From JAHJQZ01 sp963676075 (GTDB lineage: Bacteria > Pseudomonadota > Alphaproteobacteria > Rhizobiales > Devosiaceae), in contig CAXXNZ010000028.1 in the NCBI GenBank assembly GCA_963676075.2, forward strand, positions 248,001-312,000: 64,000 nucleotides of DNA, in the 5' to 3' direction. Below the pieces are notes generated by a model. It was not told the origin of the DNA, searched no databases, and saw only the letters and a list, made by a program, of their open reading frames with translations. Both the position numbers and the translations under genes were made by a program. Of the stretch, positions 8,525-16,261 are shown piece by piece. The first letter of the stretch is position 1, and each line of letters begins with the position of its first letter.

Positions 8525-9147
8525 CGCCGCGCTGGCGTCTCCTTCGGCATCCTGTGGCGTTGCCCCCAAGTTTTGTCCAGCTTGACGGAGACTCTGCCCT
8601 TCACGAGATTGGCCATGCAATCGTGGCACTTTGCCTTGGCCACACCGTCGAAAGTATCTCGATTGTCCTGAAAGGCATGTTGGGTGGCATAACCGCGACT
8701 GTCTCTCACACTCTGGTTCCGACCTGGAACGGCATCATGGACAGCGTGAGCGTCCAACTCGGGGGCCGCGCGTCCGAAATCGAGATTGGACGCGGTGCAA
8801 ACGCCCGAGCTGAAGCTGACCTCGCTGCAGCCGCACAGCTGCTTGCCAATGCATTGGCGCGCTATGGCCTCGGCGACAAATTGCTTCATCTGCCCGACAC
8901 CTCATGGGCCTCGACCACACTCGGTGACGAAATCGATGTTCATCTCAAGCGGCAGCTCCAACGGGCACAGGACATCATCAGGATCAATGCAGGCGTAGCA
9001 CGGCGCTTGGCCGAGCGCCTCATGCGGAAGAAGGTGCTGTCCGGGGCCGTTGTCTTAAGAGCTTTGGAACACGGCACTTCTGCAAAGCGATCCGACGCCG
9101 CGCGCAATCCCCCGCGATCGAAGGATGACGTCCCAGGGTGGTTCTGA
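8521..9147 (+). CDS. Stand-alone M41 (FtsH-type) zinc peptidase domain
   Basis: The 208-residue product resembles only the protease half of FtsH. It has the zinc motif HEIGH (H28, E29, H32), then GGRASEIEIG, corresponding to the FtsH GGRAAEE segment, then ADL with D100 as the probable third zinc ligand in a long helix, then ARYGLGDKL, like the FtsH MGMSDKLG region. There is no AAA ATPase, no membrane segment and no signal peptide, so it would act in the cytoplasm without its own unfoldase. It is the last gene of the operon and overlaps the Hpt stop (ATGA). Its substrate is unknown; one of the operon products is an inference. The basic C-terminal tail (about residues 185-208) looks disordered. 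Confidence 0.75.
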   Translation: MTPRWRLLRHPVALPPSFVQLDGDSALHEIGHAIVALCLGHTVESISIVLKGMLGGITATVSHTLVPTWNGIMDSVSVQLGGRASEIEIGRGANARAEADLAAAAQLLANALARYGLGDKLLHLPDTSWASTTLGDEIDVHLKRQLQRAQDIIRINAGVARRLAERLMRKKVLSGAVVLRALEHGTSAKRSDAARNPPRSKDDVPGWF

Positions 9148-9186
9148 GGCGTCCGTCATCGATCACACTCTTTGTCGCAGACACGG

Positions 9187-9218
9187 GACGCGGTTGCCGA
9201 CTTCCCGACAACCGCGTC
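9187..9218. terminator. Perfect 10-bp hairpin between convergent genes
   Basis: Arms GACGCGGTTG (9187-9196) and CAACCGCGTC (9209-9218) are perfectly complementary around a 12-nt loop. It lies 40 bp after the peptidase stop and before the convergent chemotaxis gene end at 9380. There is no T run, so termination is only probable. Confidence 0.4.
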
Positions 9219-9379
9219 ACCTGCGGCAGCCCCTTGACGGGCATGGCATCGTCGGTTGGCCAATGGCAGCTTCGCGCCCAATTCCGCCTGTTTATGTAGC
9301 GCTCGCAATTTCCCGAAAGCAGTCGACAATTGTTCATCTCGTGAACTTGTCCGACCTCTCTCTGGCCCGCCGCCCCTGC

Positions 9380-11173
9380 CTAAAACTCGTCCCAATCGGC
9401 GGCGGCGGCGGCGCTCGAACCGGTGGTGCGAAGTCGGGGTGTCGGCGCGCTCCGGGCGGGTATTGCCGAACTTCGGCTTGCGGCGCGCCCGGAAGTGCCT
9501 GTGGGTGCCGCCTCCGCGAATGTGAAAGTCCTCACCACCTCGTCGAGGGTTGCGGCTTGGGCTTCGGTCTGTTCGATCGCGGCGTTGGTTTCCTCGACCA
9601 GGGCGGCGTTGTGCTGGGTCAGTTCGTCCATCTGGCGTACGGCGGTGTTCACTTCGCCCAGAGAACCGGACTGGGCCTGGCTTGCCTCGGCGATCTCGCG
9701 CATCAGGCCGGAATTTCCCTGGACGGCGTCGAGCATGGCGCCGAGCTTCTGGGCCGCCGCGGCGACGAGCTTGGAGCCTTCGGCGACCTGTTCGGCGCTC
9801 GATTCGATCAGCGTCTTGACCTCGGCGCTCGCTTCGGCGGCCGACTGGGCGAGTCGCCGGACTTCGACGGCCACGACCGCAAAGCCCTTGCCGGCTTCGC
9901 CGGCCCGCGCCGCTTCGACTGAGGCGTTCAGCGCCAGCAGATTGGTCTGGAAGGCGATGTCGTCGATCAGCCTAATGATGTTGGAGATCTTGGCCGAGGA
10001 CTGGGTGATGCGCTCCATGGCCGAATTGGCGTCGCGCATGGCGATGCCTCCCTCTTCGGCGATCTTGGTCGCGGCGTCGGTGTGGCGCGCCGCCTCGTCG
10101 GCCTTGTGAGCATTGTCCTCGACCATCTGGGCGACCTGCTCCATCGCCGCCGAGGTTTCTTCGATCGTCGCCGCCTGGCGGGTGGTGCGCTCGGAAAGGT
10201 CGTTGGCGCCCATCAGGATTTCGCCGGTGGCGGTCTTGAGGCCCGTGGAGGCACTCTTTACCTTGTGGAGCGTCCGGGTGAACTGGCCGAGCGTCGCGTT
10301 GAAGGCCTGGCGCAGTTCCTCGTGTTCGCCGGTGAACACGTCGGTGATCTCGACGTCGAGATTGCCCTTGGCCATCAGCCCGAGGCTGCGCCTCAGGTCT
10401 GCCATCACCTTTTCGTCGCGCTTGCGCTGGGTGATGTCGGTGGCGAACTTTACGACCTTGACCGGCCGACCCGACGGATCGAGCACCGGATTGTAGCTCG
10501 CCTGGATCCAGACCTCGGCGCCGGACTTGTGAAAGCGCTTGAACTCTGCAGCGATGAATTCGCCGCCGCGCAGCCGCTTCCAGAATTCGACGTATTCGGG
10601 CGACTGGGCATAGGCCTTGTCGACGAAGATGCGGTGATGGCGGCCGCGGACCTCGTCGAGCGTATAGCCCATGACGTCGAGGAAGTTGTTGTTGGCGACG
10701 AGCACGTTGCCGTCGAGATCGAACTCGATGACGGCCTGCACGCGGTCGATGGCCGCGAGCTTGGCGATATGGTCGGCGGCTGTCATCTTGGCATCGGTGA
10801 TGTCGGCGGCGATCTTGACGACCGATACGGGCTTGCCCTTGCTGTCGAGAACCGGATTATAGGTCGCCTGCAGCCAGATGGTCTCACCCTTCTTGGACAG
10901 GCGCTCGAACTCGCCCGAGTAGAACTCGCCGGCGCCGAGACGTTTCCAGAAGTCCTTGTAGGCGTCGCTCCTCGCATAGGTCTCGGTCACGAAGATGCGG
11001 TGATGCTTGCCGGTGATCTCGTCGAGATCATAGCCGACGGCATTCAAAAAGTTCGGATTGGCCCAAAGGATATTGCCGTCGAGATCGAACTCGATGACGG
11101 CCTGGCTGCGCTGAATTGCGTCCAGCTTCCCCTGTATTGCGGTTGTGCTGGACCCGCGGGCGAAGTTCAACAT
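9380..11173 (-). CDS. Soluble double-PAS methyl-accepting chemotaxis protein
   Basis: The product (about 597 residues) is a cytoplasmic receptor. Two PAS domains, each with VIEFDLDGN and RHHRIFV/KHHRIFV segments, occupy roughly residues 10-245. A short HAMP-like linker and the methyl-accepting signalling coiled coil follow; its hairpin tip reads DDIAFQTNLLALNASVEAARAGE. The C-terminus ends DWDEF, a pentapeptide of the kind that tethers CheR and CheB. There is no membrane segment. I chose ATG 11173 over the in-frame ATG at 11218 because GGAG lies 6 nt before it. PAS pairs of this type in soluble receptors often sense redox or oxygen through a cofactor, but nothing visible fixes the ligand. It converges on the operon with the CheB-like regulator. 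Confidence 0.9.
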   Translation of the reverse strand: MLNFARGSSTTAIQGKLDAIQRSQAVIEFDLDGNILWANPNFLNAVGYDLDEITGKHHRIFVTETYARSDAYKDFWKRLGAGEFYSGEFERLSKKGETIWLQATYNPVLDSKGKPVSVVKIAADITDAKMTAADHIAKLAAIDRVQAVIEFDLDGNVLVANNNFLDVMGYTLDEVRGRHHRIFVDKAYAQSPEYVEFWKRLRGGEFIAAEFKRFHKSGAEVWIQASYNPVLDPSGRPVKVVKFATDITQRKRDEKVMADLRRSLGLMAKGNLDVEITDVFTGEHEELRQAFNATLGQFTRTLHKVKSASTGLKTATGEILMGANDLSERTTRQAATIEETSAAMEQVAQMVEDNAHKADEAARHTDAATKIAEEGGIAMRDANSAMERITQSSAKISNIIRLIDDIAFQTNLLALNASVEAARAGEAGKGFAVVAVEVRRLAQSAAEASAEVKTLIESSAEQVAEGSKLVAAAAQKLGAMLDAVQGNSGLMREIAEASQAQSGSLGEVNTAVRQMDELTQHNAALVEETNAAIEQTEAQAATLDEVVRTFTFAEAAPTGTSGRAASRSSAIPARSAPTPRLRTTGSSAAAAADWDEF

Positions 11174-11220
11174 TTGCAACTCCAAATCATCAGCACGCGT
11201 CCATTTCCAACGTGCCATTC

Positions 11221-11239
11221 AAAGCATTGCCAATGCTTT
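11221..11239. promoter_or_regulatory. 19-nt palindrome upstream of the chemotaxis receptor
   Basis: AAAGCATTG and CAATGCTTT form a perfect 9-bp inverted repeat around one base. It lies 48 nt before the chosen start of the chemotaxis receptor, a usual place for a dimeric regulator's operator. An internal hairpin in the mRNA leader is the alternative. Confidence 0.4.
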
Positions 11240-11365
11240 AATCGCACGAAACGGAGAAAAAATTCGAAATTATCGTTTGAATTGCATTGAACCGTTTCGG
11301 CGATGAAACCAGCAACAATTGCATATAGTTACCCATCATTGCTGCCGAAAACTAGGTAGACACGA

Positions 11366-11548
11366 TCATGCGGCGCAGGCGGCGGGATGAAGCGTTTCGA
11401 TCTTGCGGCGCGTCAACTCGAAAATCTCGTCCATGTGCTGGCTCCGTTTGAGCATGTCGGACCGTTGCGCCGGATCTTTGGCACGCACCCGCTTTTCGAG
11501 GTTCGCGGCAAGGCTCGCGGGCGCTTCGACCCCGACGATCCGACTCAA
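11366..11548 (-). CDS. Short hypothetical frame, possibly a remnant
   Basis: A 60-codon frame can start at a TTG (11548) and extends upstream without a stop to about 11640, but with no ATG and no convincing ribosome site. The translation (for example AANLEKRVRAKDPAQR near the middle) looks protein-like: helical, charged, and compositionally similar to real genes. I recognise no family. It stands at the edge of the decayed accessory region, so a truncated gene is likely. Confidence 0.25.
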   Translation of the reverse strand: MSRIVGVEAPASLAANLEKRVRAKDPAQRSDMLKRSQHMDEIFELTRRKIETLHPAACAA

Positions 11549-11641
11549 ACTCTTGATGGTGTCGCCGAAGAATTCTGCGGCATTAGTCGTCGCGTCTGTG
11601 CGATTGAACGCGTTATGCGCGAAATAACGGAGGCCAGACTT

Positions 11642-12339
11642 TCAGAAAATCCGGCCTCTACTTGTATTTATCCCTCCGATCACCTCAGAAGAATCAAGAG
11701 CATCGACGTATTCGTGCAGCTTTGATTCAAGCTGCGCGTTCTCAATTCGCCATTATCCGGCATCAAATCACCTCGTTGAGGCAGTCCGATAAGCTATATC
11801 GAAGTAATAAGCGACGAATACGTCAAAGGAAAACCTGAAGAGAATTTGCGCGCGTTTTAACAAAAGTTCGGCACTATTTTGATGAAGCGGATACCAAGCA
11901 TATTACGACGTCATCGGTTGCCAACTCGGGTTCGGCCGCTTTGATATTTCGAGAGTGCGGTATATGCATCGGCGGAACGCGTTGCTCTGCGTGACGAGGA
12001 CTAGTCTGACCGCGGAGGCGTTGCGAGCCTGCCAATCCCCAACTTTCGCCCGAGACCAAGCAGTTGCATTCGAAACCAGGCTTTGGCCCGATTAGGTTCT
12101 CGACACGAGCTATTACTTTCAGCATCTGCTTCTGCCCGCAATCGTGCAGAGCCGGTCCGCCCGCTCTCGGCCCCTTTTCAGCCAATAGCAGTCTGTCGGG
12201 AACGGGCCAGAGACAGCCGATCAGCAACGCGCCTCATTTTGCTGACACTATCGCGCCGGTAATCGCCGACTGCCTACCAAATTGACGCTCGAAGAGAAAC
12301 CTGACACGAGCTCATGCTATCCGGCTCGGCTCGCCGCGA
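11642..12339. other. About 700 bp without a supported gene
   Basis: The composition is more AT-rich than the flanks and short frames occur on both strands. None has a family resemblance or a believable start. The stretch belongs to the accessory region between the chemotaxis receptor and the integrase. A weak hairpin (GAGGCC ... GGCCTC) lies near 11630-11660. Confidence 0.5.
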
Positions 12340-12451
12340 GTCACACTTATTCACAGCCAGGTAACGTTTCCTCGCAACTAGGTAACACTCGCCCCTCATT
12401 CGACCCGATCATGAATAAGTGTTACCCCGCCATGAATAAGTGTTACCTAGT
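12340..12451. repeat. Cluster of direct and inverted repeats, possible transposon end
   Basis: A 17-nt direct repeat, CATGAATAAGTGTTACC, occurs at 12410-12426 and 12431-12447. A third near-copy lies inverted near 12340-12353 (GTCACACTTATTCA). A perfect 13-nt inverted repeat, ACTAGGTAACACT / AGTGTTACCTAGT, spans 12377-12389 and 12439-12451. Multiple short repeats of this kind are typical of IS21-family transposon ends, and the G-rich GGGGGTCAAATTT stretch just after would fit. No transposase gene is present, so this is a suggestion only. Confidence 0.5.
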
Positions 12452-12627
12452 GATGGAGTAACGGGGGTGCTGAGGGGGTCAAATTTCGAAGTTGTGGCGG
12501 GTGTCGTCGAAAACGCGGCGAATTTCGACAAGCGCACGAAATCTACCCAATTTCTACCCGTACAAACTCTTAACGTGCGTCAGTAGGATTTGTCGCCAAG
12601 ATACCCGTGAGCATGTGGTCGGAATCA
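12452..12627. other. Short gap without a gene
   Basis: No coding signal is seen in this stretch between the repeat cluster and the decayed metallo-beta-lactamase-fold gene. Confidence 0.4.
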
Positions 12628-13197
12628 TCAGAACACGTCGACCTCAATCCATCCCTTGCCTGAGTTCTTGACAGCCAAAATCGAGCCCGATGGCACCGAA
12701 GAAGGCGGCGCATCCCCTGCCCCACCCATTCGTCGTCGGCGCGCACGACGCCCCCGAGGTCTTTGTCGCCAGCGCTGAAAGGATCGACCCGAAGGGCACC
12801 TGATGCCACTTGGCCTTCTTGGCGTCGGCCTCGTTGACGGGCATGAACGCCGACAAGTCGGCATGGAACATCTTTTCTAGCCCATTGCGCTTGGGTGTGG
12901 CGTTGTGACTGCCGTGATGGGCAACCTTGGATAGACGGTGCGGACCAGCAGATTGTCCGATGTCACGCCGGTGTCGGCCCAGGTCTGTTTTCCCAGCTCA
13001 GCCAGTTGCCGATCTGGGCATCCCCCGGGAACAGGCAGACACGTCCGGTGTCCGTGAATTCGAACGCCAGCACCAGGCTCGTGTTGTTGACGCTGCGGTC
13101 AAGCTGCAGGGCGAGATCGGCGGCGACACCCATCCAGTCGGCATCGATCCGCCGCCAGCTCTGGTCACCCAAATGCTCGGCGTCCTTGTCCGGAGGC
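12628..13197 (-). pseudogene. Frameshifted remnant of a metallo-beta-lactamase-fold hydrolase
   Basis: Reading the minus strand from about 13197 gives WRRIDADWMGVAADLALQLD, then NNTSLVLAFEF and FPGDAQIGNWLSW. After a frame change come SDNLLVRTV and KVAHHGSHN, then MPVNEADAKKAKWHQVPF. After further frame changes the end reads NSGKGWIEVDVF with a stop at 12628. HHGSHN and the order of blocks match the C-terminal half of a ComEC-like metallo-beta-lactamase fold family. At least three frame changes and the missing N-terminal half show that it is dead. The original enzyme's substrate is not known. Confidence 0.7.
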
Positions 13198-13220
13198 GGC
13201 GCCTCGCCGGCCTGCCGGGT

Positions 13221-13670
13221 GCGACGACGCCATCGAATTTCAGGACCGAGGATCAGGTCGCGGCCGACGAAGAGCTGCTGACCCGCCTCGTCGCCCTCAA
13301 TCAGGAGCGCGCCACCGAGGAGGCGCACGGGGTCGTCCGCTGGCTGAGGCCCGAGTACCAGATCCCGAAACTCGGCCACAAGGTCGCCGCGCCCGAGGGC
13401 GAGCAGACCGAGGCCTATCTCGCCGTGGTTGCCAAGGCCGACAAGCCGATATGGCCGGCCGATGGCCTCGACCAGATCCGCATCATCGTCGACGTCTTGT
13501 CGAGGTCCTCCGCCCCCGTCCTGCCAGACGCCCTCACCGCCGCGTTCGACGGTCGCAACACGCCCAAGCGCAAGCCCCGCATCGAGGAGGTGCTCAACAC
13601 CCTCGTCGCCACCGGCACCGCCAATACCGGCCAGCTCAACGGCGAGACACGCTACTTCCTGCCGCGGTAA
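13221..13670 (+). pseudogene. 3' fragment of an MmeI-like DNA methyltransferase
   Basis: In one frame the plus strand encodes about 149 residues: ELLTRLVALNQERATEEAHG, then VVRWLRPEYQIPKLG, a linker, then a winged-helix-like end (IEEVLNTLVATGTANTG ... ETRYFLPR) before TAA at 13668. This resembles the C-terminal tail of large class I DNA methyltransferases of the MmeI/type IIL kind. No methyltransferase motif (NPPF/Y) or restriction domain is upstream; the sequence there belongs to the opposite-strand relic. It is therefore a truncated leftover of a restriction-modification gene. Confidence 0.55.
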
Positions 13671-13682
13671 CCCCAAGGATGA

Positions 13683-15623
13683 TTACCCGTTCAACGATGC
13701 ACTCGACGACCCTTCATTCGGCAGCGGCAGAAATGGCGGAATCTTATTCAACAGCTCTGCCAGTTCGAGAGTGAGCTCCAGCGACCCGCCATAGTTCTTA
13801 CCGGAACCGGGAAGCGCCCGGCCCTCGACGTAATACGCTGCGGCCAGCTCCATTCTCGTGGTGGCTAGGTCACGAAAGAGATGGCGGAAACCATGGAAGG
13901 GGGGCTTTCCCTTGAAGTCCACGAGCGTGTGCAAGTGATCCCGGAGCTCCTTGACCACCCATTTCCCGGGAAACAGCTTTCCTTGGGGAGCATTGCGGAC
14001 AAACTCGACAAATCCTTCCGCAACAACCGCTTCATGCAACGGGATTCGCCGTGTCCGGTTCTTTGTTGACCCCTTGCCCTCGATATTGAGGTACCAGACG
14101 CCCTCATACTCACGCACGTCGGACTTAAGCAGCTTGGCGATCTCGTGAATGCGTGCGCCCGAATAGGCGATCAGCCAGGGGATCCAGCGCCAAGCAGGAT
14201 TGGTCTCGACACGGCATTTTTTCAAAAGCTCTCTGGCAAGCGCTCGTTCATGCGTCCGCGCGCCCTGCTCGGTCGTTTGTTTTGCTGGAAGGTCTATGCC
14301 GGCTAGTGGGTTTTGATCACCAAATGCATTCCGCACCCAGGCGTGCCACGCCGGCCTTTTTGCCTCGTCCTCGCCATCCATGACTTGGTTTGCATGCCAG
14401 ATTGCCCAGCCTAGAACGGCACGGACTTCGGTCACCCTGAGGGTAACGGTTCTGGGCTTGATCTTCAGGTCGCCCGCCTGAATGCCTTTCAGCATTTCGT
14501 CGCGCCAGCGGCCAACTTCGGATCGGGTGAGCGTCAGAAGACTGTCACTGTTCCGCCATTCGACGAATCTCTGCGTGTCCTGGGCGTATTTGTCGAACGT
14601 ACGACTGCTCTTGAGGTGCTTTGCCAGTTCGATATTGCTCATCGTACGCTCTGCGTCGATGACCTCCTGGAATGTGACCACACGACGTATGGCGTTTCCA
14701 CCACTCAACGACGAGCGCACTTGAGCCGTTTTCATGGAAGTTCGTTCAGGGGGGCGATACTCAGGCAAATTGTCCAATGCATCGACCGGGCCCCAATTCC
14801 TTTTCCGGCGGGACTCGATACCTTCCTTCGCGGTCTCCATGCTCAACAGTGCTTCAAGCATGAGCCTAACCCTATCCTCGGCACCGATGAAAAGCCCCTT
14901 TTCATCCAGGAGCTCATCGACCGCGGAGCCGAACTCTCGCGAGAGGAACGCTGCCAGCGCTGGCCGAACCTCTGCTTGAAAGGACGGAATACCGAGAATC
15001 ATGGCGAGCATTGCCTCGCTTTTCGCCGCCCGCCCCTCTGCCCTCTGCCACGCTGCGTGCAGTTCTTCGAACCGCTCGCCTTCCCCCTCATGGAAAGACA
15101 AGGCGTCGAGAACATCTTGCAGGGTGAATGCCGAAGAAGCGTCGCCAGAAAGATAGTTGTCAGTTTCCGAAATCGGGATCGGGTGCCCCAGGATTTCTTC
15201 GAGGAGTGCTATCGCGAGCTTTTCCGACCACGTCCACAATGCAAGGTCGGGAACGTCGTGCGGATTTTCTTCGTTGGCCAGGAAGAACTGTTTGGCGAGT
15301 TCGCCGGCCAGAGCCACGCGGTTACGTTCACTGAGCTTGTCCGGCCCATTCTCGAGCAGGCGATCCCAGGTTTCCCAAATACGCTCGATCTCGGCGCGTT
15401 TCGCCGGATACGTCATCGCCGCTTCGCTCTTGTCCTTAGTGCCAAGCGACCGGTGAATCTCCGTCCGGAACGCAACGCCCAATGCTTCAAGCTCAGAGCG
15501 TTTTTCGATGAGACGCTCCGGCGTCCGCATCCGCAGCCAGTACATGCCTGTCTTTTTATGGGGGCGCACGCCTTGCACGACGAAACGAAATCCCTGAATG
15601 GAGCGAGTGTTTTGTAGCACCAT
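13683..15623 (-). CDS. Large tyrosine-type site-specific integrase next to tRNA-Gly
   Basis: The 646-residue product is a phage/island integrase. An N-terminal DUF6538-like segment (GMYWLRMRTPERL, SLGTKDKSEA) and a long helical middle precede the catalytic domain in the last 230 residues. That domain shows the first Arg in YSGARIHEIAKL, the HxxR pair in FHGFRHLFRD, and a candidate nucleophile Tyr in GSGKNYGGS. ATG 15623 is preferred because GGAGGT lies 8 nt upstream; an in-frame ATG at 15653 lacks such a site. The gene begins 69 bp from the 3' end of tRNA-Gly, the classic position for an integrase beside its attachment site. Whether it is still active is unknown; its cargo region is decayed. 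Confidence 0.85.
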   Translation of the reverse strand: MVLQNTRSIQGFRFVVQGVRPHKKTGMYWLRMRTPERLIEKRSELEALGVAFRTEIHRSLGTKDKSEAAMTYPAKRAEIERIWETWDRLLENGPDKLSERNRVALAGELAKQFFLANEENPHDVPDLALWTWSEKLAIALLEEILGHPIPISETDNYLSGDASSAFTLQDVLDALSFHEGEGERFEELHAAWQRAEGRAAKSEAMLAMILGIPSFQAEVRPALAAFLSREFGSAVDELLDEKGLFIGAEDRVRLMLEALLSMETAKEGIESRRKRNWGPVDALDNLPEYRPPERTSMKTAQVRSSLSGGNAIRRVVTFQEVIDAERTMSNIELAKHLKSSRTFDKYAQDTQRFVEWRNSDSLLTLTRSEVGRWRDEMLKGIQAGDLKIKPRTVTLRVTEVRAVLGWAIWHANQVMDGEDEAKRPAWHAWVRNAFGDQNPLAGIDLPAKQTTEQGARTHERALARELLKKCRVETNPAWRWIPWLIAYSGARIHEIAKLLKSDVREYEGVWYLNIEGKGSTKNRTRRIPLHEAVVAEGFVEFVRNAPQGKLFPGKWVVKELRDHLHTLVDFKGKPPFHGFRHLFRDLATTRMELAAAYYVEGRALPGSGKNYGGSLELTLELAELLNKIPPFLPLPNEGSSSASLNG

Positions 15624-15691
15624 TATGTAGCACCTCCGCGAAGCGCAAGCCACGGAAATCGCTAAACAATTGATGCCATTCAGGAAAGGTC

Positions 15692-15765
15692 TGGAGCGGG
15701 TAGCGGGAATCGAACCCGCGTATTCAGCTTGGAAGGCTGCTGCTCTACCATTGAGCTATACCCGC
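15692..15765 (-). tRNA. tRNA-Gly (TCC), probable integration target
   Basis: The minus strand folds as a cloverleaf: acceptor GCGGGTA/TACCCGC, D arm GCTC...GAGC, anticodon loop CTTCCAA (TCC), T arm GCGGG-TTCGATT-CCCGC, discriminator T and encoded CCA. Its 3' end faces the integrase gene. I found no second copy of the 3' half elsewhere in the window, so the far attachment site is missing or degraded. Confidence 0.95.
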
Positions 15766-15863
15766 GACCATTTCGGCCACTGGCCCGGTCCGGCGCGGGC
15801 GCCGGTTCAGGGAAAATGTGTCCTGCCATATAAGCGTCGCCCACATGGCCTATCTACCTCAAA

Positions 15864-15886
15864 TCAGCCCACCGGGCTGACTTTTT
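15864..15886 (+). terminator. Hairpin plus T run between two tRNA genes
   Basis: TCAGCCC-ACC-GGGCTGA (15864-15880) is followed on the plus strand by CTTTTT, a textbook intrinsic terminator for plus-strand reading. On the minus strand, which carries both tRNAs, it is followed only by TTTGAGG. It may stop antisense transcription or be part of the tRNA precursor spacer. Confidence 0.4.
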
Positions 15887-15909
15887 GCCTTGAACGAACG
15901 GTTCGGACT

Positions 15910-15994
15910 TGGTGGAGGGGGCTGGATTCGAACCAGCGTACGCTAAGCGGTCAGATTTACAGTCTGATGGATTTAACCACTCTCCCACCCCTCC
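15910..15994 (-). tRNA. tRNA-Tyr (GTA)
   Basis: This is an 85-nt type II tRNA with acceptor GGAGGGG/CCCCTCC, a long variable arm, anticodon GTA within GACTGTAAATC, T loop TTCGAAT, discriminator A and encoded CCA. It lies 144 bp upstream of tRNA-Gly in the same direction, so the two are probably one transcript. Confidence 0.95.
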
Positions 15995-16261
15995 AACTGG
16001 TCCGAAAACCGTACGGTCGGCGCGGTGTCGCTCCCGGTCTGGCCGAAGGCGACCGGGGGTTTATGGTCATGGCGCTTGCCCATGTCAACACCCAAGCTGG
16101 GCTTCGCCTGCACTGCCCGTTCGATTTTGCTCTTTCCCCTGCAAAAACAGCGCCGATACCTGCATATCACGGTCCCGAAACCCTTCGTGATTGCGGCGAT
16201 CCGCCCCGGCCGATTCCATCGCCTCTTGCCGCCGTCGGACAAAGCGGATAGCGCTAGCGCC

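Noticed and set aside
10082..11290. 402-codon plus-strand frame
   Set aside because: It is antisense to the chemotaxis receptor and has no family resemblance.
12927..13670. Complete 247-codon gene on the plus strand
   Set aside because: Only the part after about 13221 looks real; upstream it is antisense to the hydrolase relic, so it is a gene fragment.
12963..13676. 237-codon minus-strand frame as an intact protein
   Set aside because: Only its last third (from about 13197) matches the metallo-beta-lactamase-fold relic. The rest is antisense to the methyltransferase tail.
15692..15765. Duplicate tRNA-Gly 3' end as far attachment site
   Set aside because: No second copy was found by eye between 9000 and 15690; only a search can exclude a diverged one.
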